From Monosporascus cannonballus (lineage: Eukaryota > Ascomycota > Sordariomycetes > Xylariales): a DNA stretch of 64,000 nucleotides. The DNA is taken from NCBI GenBank assembly GCA_004154925.1, contig QJNS01000178.1, forward strand, positions 62,001 through 126,000, given 5' to 3'. Shown here one piece after another: positions 46,944 through 58,402 of this stretch. Both the position numbers and the translations under genes were made by a program. Below the pieces are notes generated by a model that was not told where the DNA came from, did no database searches, and saw only the letters and a program-made list of their open reading frames with translations. Numbering within the stretch: position 1 is the first letter of the stretch; each line of letters begins with the position of its first letter.

Positions 46944-47460
46944 GCCATTACACCACTAAAAGTGGAACGTTGTCAGGTCGAGCCCTGACCGCCTTGTTCT
47001 GCCCTATATACCTACAAGGTGCCACTTGGGACTGTGACACCAAAAATGGATAAAGGATTATTATCTTGGAATTGTTGATCGATATAACAAAGAGTATGTT
47101 AGATAGTGTAAACGACGAGAATACCTAATGTATAACGAATGAAAAAAATCCATTTATTAACGTATTATACGTATATATTAGAAAAAATTCAATTTTCTTC
47201 ATTCAACTAGAAATAACAACATGCATAAATAGTGATATCGATATTTTTACATTATTATTCCATAAATTGATACCTATAAACAAACAGTTTTATAGAATTA
47301 ATTAAAGAAATAATGTTTCTAAAAAAGGTTTTTTTACTTTTATAATTAATATAATTATTAATCCGCAAAACGTTAATCAAGTATATAATAAAATCATTTA
47401 TTAAAATGTTATTATAAACCTTTATTTTCAATTATCATTTATTTAAATTTAACGAAGAAA
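46944..47460 (+). mobile_element. Gypsy outer element, right part
   Basis: Continues the Gypsy element cut at 32918. From 47320 to 47460 the sequence aligns with 30830-30960 of the other Gypsy copy and with 23730-23830 of the complete one. The first ~120 bp have normal composition, and one frame is open across the TA junction with a single TGA. The element's 3' LTR was not found, and the alignment fades after about 47460. Confidence 0.6.
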
Positions 47461-49197
47461 TAAATTTTAAAGAAAACAATTCGATAATTTATTTAAAAGC
47501 TTTACAAGGACGAATATAGTGTAACGAACCTGTTATACGTCCACTTCGAGATATAAGCAGTATTTGAAATAGAATCTTAATTTGCAGTAACAATAAAGCG
47601 AGAAATCATTTAAAGGTTTGTTTGATAAAAAGATTTACTGACTGTACTTTTAATTAAATACTTCTGTTTTTGATTATAGATTTAAATTAATAATTAAGAA
47701 AGGAAAATGGATTAAAGTTCTTTATATAAAAGATTAATTTATTATATATTTCAATTCTCAACCTAAATATAATATAAATCTATATAATTTATACAATTTA
47801 ATTTATTTATCAGATTATTTAAATTGTATTAACTAGACCATGAATTCCTATTTGGAATTTGGTCGCGATAAGTTTACATTAAGGCTTAAAAATTAATTTT
47901 CCCGCAATAAAAACCCTTATTTCTATAACATTATTTGCTTTTTTTAAAAGATATTTGTTTTAAAGGTAATAAACCGTAGATAATTATTTTTATTTATTTG
48001 AAAAAAGTCCTATAAACTGTTAACCAATCTTATCATAATAAGCTATACTTAGAAAAAGGGAACCTGGATTAAATTGACGCGAAATACGTAATAATAGTCT
48101 TAACTTAATTAAATAAATTAATTCTAAAGTTATTTTTTATTCGAACTTTATTTATGTTAGAGGGTCCGAGTGTTTTACGTAATTAATATCACAAGTTATA
48201 TTCATTATATTTGTCGTTAATATCCGGCGTACGACGTATTAAATATAAATTTTTTAACGAAAATATAAAAAAACGCAAACGCTTGTAAAAGGAATAACGC
48301 AAAATAAAAAATAATTTAATAGAGCCTTTCTGTCGGTTAGAGTCTTTGCATTTTTAATAACATATTTTACAAAGAATATTTGCTATTTTAAAAGAATGTT
48401 ATAATTTTAATTAATTAAAAGAATATTAAAAATTGAAAAAGAAATAGCAACGGATGAAAACTAAATAAGTACGGTTTTTTTTTTCGAAATAAACGTTATC
48501 GCAATAGCATTTATTCTTTCGATCATAACGTCGTAAGATTAGATCTTAATAAGGGACAGTTATTACTTATAACTTTAACCGCGTTAAAAACGATGAATCG
48601 AGATCTTGGCAGTAAAACGTCTAATTTAAATTTATTATATTCGTTAAATAATTAAATAATATTTAAAAAAACGTTCCATATATATTTTCTTTTTATTTAA
48701 TTAAATACTAATTTTTGTTCTTAAGTACTTAAAGATTTAACATTTTCTTAATTTTCTATTTATTATTATCGTTTTTTAAACTTTTATGTTTATTTTTAAA
48801 AGGGCGTTTTTAATACTGGTTTAAATAAGAAAACGTAAAGAATAAGATATATTTTCATGTTTCGAAGAAACGATAATCCATAATTAATTTTATAAATAAT
48901 CTAGTTTATTTTAAACAGATTAAACCTTTTAAGATTTAATTTGTTACTACGTTTTTCGTTTTTATTTATAAAATATTTAAAGGTCCGTTTTACTTTTAAT
49001 AAAATAAGTAAATCTTATTCTTTTTGATAAAATTAATTTCTTAATTTTCTGACGTAATATTAAGTTATTTTTTATTAAAGAAATTACATTTCGTTTCGTA
49101 ATCGAACTTATTTCGTTTTAATTTTTATTATTAACATTATTATTTTTAAAACGAGTATAATAATATTCGCAAATTTAATAAATAACCGTTTTAATTA
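47461..49197. other. AT-rich RIP-degraded DNA, unassigned
   Basis: Probably further retroelement remains, since it lies between the outer Gypsy element and another intact insertion, but I could not align it to any family in the window. No gene. Confidence 0.45.
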
Positions 49198-49202
49198 TTA
49201 CG

Positions 49203-49392
49203 TATGACGGGCACGATGCGAAGGTTAAACGGAGACACGGCCCAATAAAGGTTTATATTTAAGGTAAGAAAGGAAAGGGAGAAACAGCTAACTATTAGCA
49301 AGGTGGCTGCTCCTTATATACATATGAGTAAGCTCGGGTTAAAAAGCTCGCTCCGTAAGCCCGAACTGCCTTCTAGGCTTTAGCCTATAATA
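49203..49392 (-). repeat. LTR (3' in element orientation)
   Basis: 190 bp, about 80-85 percent similar by eye to 54416-54605, with differences almost all transitions. Much higher in GC than the neighbouring sequence. Confidence 0.9.
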
Positions 49393-51777
49393 TCACCTTT
49401 TTTTTTGCTTTTAGGGAATAATAAGGTTGTAATAAGCCGACGGCGGCTTTGTTTATATCTTTTTTTTTATTTGCACTTTTATATTTTAGTTAACCCCGTT
49501 TCCGTTTTCGAATAATGTTTCGAAATTAATAAAAATAATTATATTTTCGAAATTACTGTATAATTGTTATATTAATTTAACGTAACCTACTTATTTTACG
49601 AATAACCTTTTTCGGCAACCGTAATTTACGTATTTATTTTTAACTTTCAACATACCTTTTATTATTTATTATTTTTCGTTTTTTAATGATATTAATAATA
49701 ATTAATTATTATTTAAAATTTAATTAAATCACGGATTTTTTGTTATTAATTTTAAAAAACTTAGGTTAAATTTCGGATATATTTTAATAATACGTTTAAT
49801 ATTACAGTATTATATAACGTAATTATAATAATTTTATATTTAACGAATATTTAAAATAGGCTTTTAAATAATTATAAAATAATTATATTTTTTAAATTTA
49901 ATTATATTAAACTTTTTACCTTAAAATCTAATTTTTGTTTATTTCGGAAATTAATCAAAAGATTACCGGTATTTTATTAATAAGTTTTACATCGTATTTA
50001 TAAATTAAAAAAAGTCTTTTTAATAAAGATATTTTATTATTAAGGGTTAATTATATTAATAATAAAGATTCGGCCTAATTATAGTATATATAACTTATAA
50101 AATAACGAAAATATATAGAAATTCTTTAATTAATTGTTTCCGTAATTCTGTTTATTTAAAAATAAAAAGATATATTAATTTGTTATTATATATGTATTAG
50201 GTTATATAAATAGATTTAAAATTTATTCGTTTAATTATGTTTATTATTAAATATTAAATTTTTAAAAAACTATAATATTTTTAATACTAAATAATAAAAT
50301 ATTAAACGTATATTTCCGTATGTATTTTATGTATTAATTTTAAAATAACCGCTTTTATTAAATATTTATAAAATCTTATAAAAAATAACTTTTTCTTTTG
50401 GTTTTGCAGATAGGTTAATTATAAAACCTATTAAAATATTTAAATAAAATCGGTTTGAAATAAATAAAAACCGTAATAACCTTTTTTATTTTTTTATACG
50501 TACGATTTAATATATATATTATAATTAGGGCAAAAACAGTATATATTTTAAATTTATTTCGGCTAATAATAATTTGGGATTATTATTATTAACGTAACGT
50601 TCTTTTTAAATAACCGGTAATATTGAAATTATATATACGTTATACTAATAATATCCGGAATAATTTTTAAATTATTAAAAAACTTTATTATAAAAATATT
50701 TATTATGTTTATAACTAAGGGAAAATTACGTAATTTGTGGGTTACGGCGGTATACGCCATATTTAAAATTCTATTTTTAATAATTTTTAAATTTTATATT
50801 TTTTAAAGATTGTTTTCGAAAAATATTTTTTATTAAGGGGTATAACTAATTATTTGTTATTTTTTTGATTTAAGTAAATGACAATTTTTAAAATTTTTTA
50901 AATTCGTATTAATTCGTTAAATAATTACTTTTTTAAATTAACCGCATTATTTAACTTTTAAACCTAATATTCTTTTACTGCAAAATACGTTTTATAATTT
51001 ACTAAATATAATATCGGATGGATTTAATAATTTCTTAACATAATATTTAAGTACGAAATTAAAAGCGGATAAAGAACCGGTTTATCAAATTTATTTTTTA
51101 ATATATTTATATATATTTATAAAATATTAAAAGTTTATAAAATTTATTAGGATCGTAAAAAGGTTAATTAGTTTTTAAAACTTTTTTTATTTCGTTCAGA
51201 TTTTAATAATAATTAGCAATTTTTTATTATATATCTTAAAATTATATTTAATTAATAATGATTTTTAAGAAATATATAATTAATTATAAACATGTTAATA
51301 AATTAAATTAAAATAAATACATTTAATTATTTAATCGGAATAATATATTATCATTATTATTATATTTCGGAATTTTAATACGTAAAAATAAACGTTATAA
51401 TAAAAAGCCTTGTAAATTAATTACAAACTTATTATTTTTTATTTTTAATAACAAATTTTTTTATTTAATTATAAAAAAAGAACCGTTATTTCGTTAAAGC
51501 TTTATAAAATAATTTAATAAAAATTAACGAATTCGATAAAGTTTTTAACCTTTTTTATATTAATAAAAACTTTTTATTTTTAAATAACGGTTATTTTTTT
51601 AACATTAATTTTTGAATTTATTTTTATTTCGATAATAAATTTTAAATATTTTATTTTTTGAATTACGAATTCGTGTTTATCCGGATCCAGCTTTAATTTT
51701 ATTTTTATTAAATAATTAAATATTAATTTAACCTTAATTATATAGTTAATTCGAAAACCGGATAAATAAATTAATAT

Positions 51778-51789
51778 ATTATTTATATA
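51778..51789 (-). pseudogene. Gypsy reverse transcriptase active-site relic
   Basis: Tyr-Ile-Asn-Asn-Ile-Leu-Ile-Tyr on the minus strand, where active Gypsy enzymes have Tyr-[Leu/Val]-Asp-Asp. Catalytic aspartates were changed by G-to-A. Confidence 0.7.
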
Positions 51790-54415
51790 TATGTAATAAA
51801 AATTATTAAAATAATGTTTTAATATAATATTAATATAATGTTAAAGGGTAGCCGGTATACCGTTAAAACCAAATAAATATACCAATTATTCGAAAAACTT
51901 AAAATATATACGGAACGTAATTTATTACTTATTTTTCTAATAAATATATTTCCGGTAAAAAATTATTTAAATATTGAACTTTATAAACTATTAAATTTAT
52001 AATAAGATTTATAACGGGTTTTTTATTAACAGAAAGAAATAACGGTTTTATGTCGTAATCTTATTTAATATTTTATAATTTAAGTAAAACCATAAACCCC
52101 TATTAAATTTCCTTATAAGTAATACCAGAGTATTTACGAAAAGATTATTAATCCGAATTTAATTTTTATTAAATAAATTTATAAATATTTTATATAAATT
52201 TAATAATTTCTTTTAATATTCCGTATAGAAGTTTTTATAAAATTATTTTTTAACTTAAAATATTTATTTTTAGGTTTATTATTATATCGTTATTATTACG
52301 TTAAAATAATAGTAAAAAATTTTTATTACTTATAAAAACAATTTTAAAATTTTTATATTTTCTTAAAAAACCTTTTATTATATTTTTAAAAATTAATTAG
52401 AGGTTTACTTCTAATGTCTTATTAATATTTTTTATAAAAGTTATGAATAATTATATTTTATTGTTTTATAATAAGTTTATTATATTATTACCGTAAAAAT
52501 TATAATTATTATTAAATAAGGTGTTTTTATAATTATTTTTTAAATAATTTTTAAACTTTTTATTAAATTATCTTTTTTCGTATAATATAACTATAATAAT
52601 ATTATTTGTAAAATAAATAAACCGTTATTTCGTTTTATATACGATATTATTATATTTTATTTAGGTTTTTCTACAATAAAAAAATTAAATGGAATTTTAA
52701 TTACGTATTTTTAAATTTGTTTTAAGCGGTGGTTTAAATATATATTAATATAAATATTTTTTCGGATTATAATTATTATAAATTTATTTTCTTTTATTAA
52801 TTTTAATTAATGGGATATAATAAGTATATATTATAATTTTGAACTGCGGATTAATTGTTAATTAAATATAACATCATAAATATATTTATTATTAATTAGG
52901 AAGTTTATATATGTAATATTATTAATTCAGGCGTTTAATATAAAAAAGTATGATTTAATTTATTATTAAATTTTTGTAAATTTGTTTATATTTTTTTTAT
53001 TAATAATCTTTTATTAAACTTATTTTTTTTAAATTTTCGTTATCCGAATTATTATTTCCGTTAACGGTATTCCGTAAATTTATTATTGTAATTTTCGTTT
53101 CAATTAAACTAAATTATTTTACGCATATATATTTAAAATATTTTTAATGAGAATAATTTATAATAATATAACGGAAATATTTTTTATTATTATTAAAGTT
53201 TCATTTCGTTATTAAAAATTTATTTCGTATAAGGCCGATTATTTAAAACTTATTCCGAATTATTCTCGGATCGGTTTTTGTAAGTATTTCGTTATTAATT
53301 TATGAATTTAAACATTAATATAATTAATTATATAACATTTATTATAAAAATATTTTTTTAAACCTTTATTATTTAAAACAGTTTATTAATTTAATTGATT
53401 TATTGTTATTAATTAATCGTTTCGTTTTTTATTATAATATTAAATCCTTTTTCTTTTACTTATATAATAATCATGTAAAATGTTTAAATAATTAATTATT
53501 ATTTTTACTTTATATATTTAATAATTTTAATTATTATATAATACATTTTTTACGATTTAGGTATTACGGAATTACGCATTAATATTAATATTTAAAAAAA
53601 TTACTTTAATTATTAAAAGTTATATTAAATTTTTATATTTAATTAATTTAAGTTTACTATTTAGTAAATAATCTTAAAACCATTAATTATTATTTTATTT
53701 TATACGTTATAATTATTTTTTAATAAATTATATTACCAATTTATTTTCGAATTATTTTTTTATATAAACGAATTATTAATATCGAAATTCTTTGGTAATC
53801 GTTTTATTTTTAATTAATAATTAAATTATAATTATTCTTCGGTAAGTATAAATATTATAATATTGAAGTACATTATTGTAAAAAAGCTGGAAATAAACCG
53901 ATGTTTTTTATTTTCGTACGGAATATGGCGAAAAATAAATAAAACAATTTTTATTTTTTATTTTATAAAGATTATTTTATAAGTTTATAATTTATTTTTA
54001 AGAATACATTAATAAGTAAGAAATTTATCGTAAATTTTTAATGAAACGGATTTTATTTTATAAGGGCTTTTCTTTTTTATTTTTATAAAAAGATACTTTT
54101 TTTATTTTCGTTATCCGATTAAATAAATTACTTATTATTTTATTACGGCTAAGAATTAATTTAGCAAATTCCTTCTGCTATATATTAAATTGTTATAATA
54201 TATTTACAAATAATTAATATTATAAATTTTTCTTAATAATCCGGAATCCAGTTAATACCGTACGTTTGCTTTTGATTTCGTTAATTATATTATTTTGTAA
54301 TAATTTTGTTATAAAACTTTTTTTGGCTTATTATCCGTAACTAAGGTATTTTTAAAAAACGTTTCGCTTTTATTTAACTTTTTAAAAGCTGTAATAAATT
54401 ATAACTTTATATATA

Positions 54416-54605
54416 TGTAACGGGTATAATATACAAGTTAAACGGAGATACGGCCTAATAAAGGTTTATGTTCAAGGTAAAAAGGGAAAGGGAAAAATAA
54501 TTAGCTACTAACAAAGTGGCTGCTCCTTATATACATATAGGTGAGCTCGGGCTAAGGAGCTCGCTCCGTAAGCCCGAGCTGCCCTATAGGCTCTAGCCTG
54601 TAACA
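54416..54605 (-). repeat. LTR (5' in element orientation)
   Basis: 190 bp from TGTAACGGG to CCTGTAACA in plus-strand coordinates. Paired with 49203-49392. Confidence 0.9.
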
Positions 54606-54610
54606 TTACG

Positions 54611-55391
54611 TTTTTATATTATAATCGTATATTATTATATAAAGGGATTTGTTTAAATATTTATTGATTAATATATTACAAAATATTTCAACTATAAATA
54701 AAATGTGTACCTAATTGTTTTGTTAGTAATTAACGTAATTTCTGAAATATTGTTCTACGGTTCAATGAAGTCGTTTCGTTTAGCCATCCGTTTAAGAATA
54801 ATAAATTATTCAAAATTTAAATTTAATATTTATTTATTTGAAAATATTAATACGAACTTTCAAAATAACCCCTTTTGGCATTTTATATTTATCGCGGTAA
54901 TTTTTGATAAAAATGTAAGCTAATTACTCTGCGGTTATATTTGTTTTAAAAAGTAAGAAATATCTATGTCTAATAAATCTATCAAATATTATTTATATTT
55001 TATTGTATTCAATTTCGGTTACAGATCTTTTAAATACGAATACATTAGTAAAATACTTTTAAACTATAATATTCTATATTTTATCAGGAATATTTAAACC
55101 TTATAATAAACTATATGGTTTATAATAAATTACTTTAACTTTATTACAAATATTGCAATTTTTAATCACCCGTTTAATTCTTTTTCGTAATTTCGAAAAA
55201 TTCGATTTTTTCTGTAAGCGTTTGATAATTTTGAAAAAACTTTAATAATTATATAACGGGTTTTTATGCAATTTCTTAACGAATTATTTTTATTAATCCT
55301 TTAAAACGTAAATCTTACCTCGGTACAATAACCAATTTTTTTAGTTATCTGTTTAATTATTAGATTTTCTTTTGTTCTTCTTATCGTAATA
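54611..55391. other. AT-rich DNA, unassigned
   Basis: No feature recognised. A 72-codon open frame at 54705-54923 is low-complexity (Ile, Phe, Asn) and has no homology that I can see. Confidence 0.45.
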
Positions 55392-57750
55392 TGAGAATTC
55401 AGCCTCTATGAGAATAAGGCTGATAGTCGACCAGCCACCGATTAGCTATCGACTTACTTACTAGTATAAATCCACCATTTGGCAGCTAATAGAAAAAGCC
55501 AGATAAAAGTAAATTAATAGATTCATTTCTTAAAATCTGCTTTACTATTAGTCGGAAATTACCTTACCCTAGCTTATAGCTATTTATTACCTTACAATTT
55601 TTTATCTTTATCATAGAGACATAACGTAATAATTACCAAAAACAAAGCTTACTAAGTGTAAAAGAAACTTAAATTACTAATCGAAAAAATCGCTAATCGA
55701 AACCTAACTAACGAACGATCGATTACGATACGAAAACAGGCGAAAAAACTTATAAAGAAATCTTAACGGGCAAAAAACTATAAATTTCGGGATCCCGAAT
55801 TACTTTATATATACAATCAGAATACCTCCCGATAATTATTAATTAAGTGGTCGGAAAATGGACGTAATAAAATAAATACGTTCAGGTATTTAAAATAAGA
55901 AAATTAAAGTCTTCAATACTAATTAAATTTTAAATATTATATATTAATAAAATAAATAATATTCGAAATTATTTCGGTAACTGGCCAAATAATAAGCTGT
56001 AATATAAGTTAAAAAAGTAAAGTTATATAAATTAATTACGATATTGTGGCAAAAGCCCAAAGGCGATAAGCGAATACAGCGTTATAATTAGCCGAAACTT
56101 TTCGAATACACGTCAATTAAAAAAATTAAAACCTATTACGGAAGTTTACGCCGAAAAGCCAAAACGAAATACCTTTACCTATATTTAATAGGCTATAAAC
56201 TATATAAACGTTTTTATTCCGAACGTTTAGTAATTATATTATATTACGTTTAATTATTTTCATTCCGAAAACAATTAAAAATAAAAGATATATAGACTTT
56301 TATTAAAAAAATTACGTAAATCCCAATTTTCTCGATAAGAAATACAATAAACAGTTTATGGAATTACGATAATAATCCGACCAATCGCCGTTATATTTTT
56401 ACGCTCAATAAAGGTTTCTAATTTATAAAATTAAGTTTGTAAATGCTCTAATCCCTGAAAATAATCAAGATAATAAACCTTTTACTTTTAATTACTTTTA
56501 TAAATTAATACCAAAGTTATAAAATACCTTATTACGAAAAAGCGTTAAACTAAAACAAATTAATAACGAAATAAATACAATAAAACGTTATTAGAATACT
56601 TAAAAAACGAAGAGAAAGCGATTATTTTCTATTAAAAGTATTAATAAGAATAAATAATCTTATTTTAACGCTTTCGAGAAAAATACTTAAAACAAAATAA
56701 AGGTGTCGTATAAAAGTAATAAGAACCACGGACGTTCTTATAATCGGAATGTAAATAATTATAGATTTAATTCCGATCGGAAAATATCTATACGATTTAA
56801 TACCTTTAATTTTTATAAGGGCCTATTTAAATGTTACAATTATAAAAAGCTAGGCCATGAAAACGTAAATTACAAACTAAAAAAGAATACGAAAACGTTG
56901 TTATTTCGGCTATACGAAAACCATAAATCGAAGGCCGTATAAAACGATACAGTATATAGCGATAAATCAAACCAGTTTCCAGGCGTAAACTTAAAAAAGG
57001 AGCAGGAATAAACGTATACGTCTAGTCTATTTCGACTAATAATAATAAGACGGTCGGAACAATGCCGCTTTTTAAAAGAAGGGCACTTATTAAAAGAAAG
57101 ATGGGAGATATAGCAATACAAATAAATATAGATACCGGAATTTAAGTAAATACTATAAACAAAAGGTTAGCGAAAAAAACTTAATTTCTAATTAATTTCC
57201 GTAAATATTCAGGGCTTTATTGGTATTGACGGCGCGTATATTAAGTATTATGAGGCTTATGAAATTCTTATTAACATAGTAAATATTAACGAAAACGAAA
57301 GAAAATTTAAATAATTTTGTTTTGCTATATGCCGCAATCGTAAAACGCCTAATTTCCTATTATCTAAATTAGAAATAAGTAAATTAAGCGTTTTATGAGA
57401 AATAACCAGATGTTAATAATTATATGGATTATTACAAAGGCTTAACGGACAGGAAATCGTAAACCTAACGCTTTTCGATAAGCAAATTTATACTGTTAAT
57501 ATGATAAAGCTAACTGACATATTAAATATTCCAGAATTTAGAAAATAATAAAAAGGGAAGATAATTAACTTTCTTACATACCTGGAAAGCTTCCGGCGAA
57601 TATATTCCGAAAATGCAACGAAAAAACTCCTTTAATTATTAAAAGCAAAAAATGCAATAAATCTAATTCCAGAAAAAACAATAGCGTAAACCGATTTGCT
57701 CATAAATGTTAAATTTATTGGTTTTTCGAGGGCAACCTTTTTAATATTTT
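55392..57750 (+). mobile_element. LTR retroelement with gag-protease relic, copy 1
   Basis: Begins with an LTR-like segment of about 160 bp (TGAGAATTCAGCC...), then a gag region that aligns with 63060-63960. At 56832-56873 the frame reads C-x2-Y-x4-H-x4-Y, a zinc knuckle whose second and last Cys became Tyr. At 57132-57140, in the same frame, is Asp-Thr-Gly, the retroviral-type protease site. No reverse transcriptase or right LTR was found before the alignment is lost near 57750. Whether Gypsy or Copia cannot be decided. Confidence 0.65.
56703..56942 (+). pseudogene. gag fragment with mutated zinc knuckle
   Basis: A 79-codon open frame rich in Asn, Lys, Arg and Tyr, typical of a nucleocapsid, ending in the knuckle described for the parent element. 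Not an independent gene. Confidence 0.65.
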
Positions 57751-58299
57751 CGTATATTTATTCGCATTTTATAATATTTAATAACATATATTATTTATTT
57801 ATCTTTAATCGGAATGATAATACATTAAATATTAAACGATTACGATAAATCGCGAAATATATTTAACGAAATTGCCGGATTTGTTTTAAACAATTATCTG
57901 TTATATTTGTTTCGTTTTTAAAAATTTTATAATATTTAATATAACGTTTATTAGCTTGTATTAACGTAAATATGTTATGAATAATAAAACGGAAATTATA
58001 ATTCTTTTGCGAAATATTTATTATACGTATTTACTTTTGTGTTCGTATTTAAATTTATTCGTATAATAACTGAATATTAATTAATTTTTTATTAAAATAA
58101 TTAAAATTTTAATATTAACCTTATATCAATCGTACGACATTATTTAATCGAAATATATTGAACGTATATTTTTATTCCAGTAATAACTTTTTTTAATTTA
58201 TTCGAATTATAGAAGATAACAAAATATTATACGACAGTTAACTACTTTTTTTTTCCTATAGTTATTTTCTTGTCAGAAATAAATGAAAGATAACGAGGG
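57751..58299. other. AT-rich DNA, unassigned
   Basis: RIP-type composition, with no recognised motif or repeat partner. Confidence 0.4.
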
Positions 58300-58402
58300 T
58301 GTAACGCTAGCTACAATACCAAAAAGTGAGCAATTCCAAACCCTAATTGGGGTTTGGACACCCTAATCCACCTTATAAGGACTAGCTGTGCATATTATCA
58401 CA
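58300..58402. repeat. 103-bp GC-rich segment with hairpin, possible short LTR
   Basis: Starts TGTAACGCTAGC and ends TATTATCACA, with a strong hairpin (CCAAACCC / GGGGTTTGG) and a CCTTATAAGG palindrome inside. It stands out by composition from the AT-rich surroundings. Flanking pentamers are GAGGG and AAAAA, which would match only if all G had mutated to A. Could be a solo LTR or MITE. Confidence 0.35.

Larger units (their letters stand above)
49203..54605 (-). mobile_element. complete minus-strand Gypsy element, TSD TTACG
   Basis: 5403 bp with two 190-bp LTRs (49203-49392, 54416-54605) and TTACG on both sides (49198-49202 and 54606-54610). Orientation is minus: the LTR contains TATATAAGGAGCAGCC on that strand, and a poly-A/G tract lies next to the left LTR. 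The minus strand around 51620-51800 encodes Gypsy reverse transcriptase remains: Tyr-Ile-Asn-Asn followed by Ile-Leu-Ile-Tyr (51778-51789, for YxDD), then Leu-Asp-Pro-Asp-Lys-x-Glu-Phe. Coding DNA is strongly RIP-mutated, the LTRs little. LTRs are unrelated to the 21695 family. Confidence 0.9.

Noticed and set aside
46950..47020. tRNA-like hairpins (TCAGG...CCTGA and CCACT...AGTGG)
   Set aside because: The T-loop is one base short, the anticodon loop cannot form properly, and an acceptor stem is missing. The stretch is better explained as Gypsy coding sequence continuing across the Fot1 insertion.
58340..58375. CCCTAA motifs suggesting telomeric repeats
   Set aside because: Only two isolated motifs within a hairpin segment, with no tandem array.
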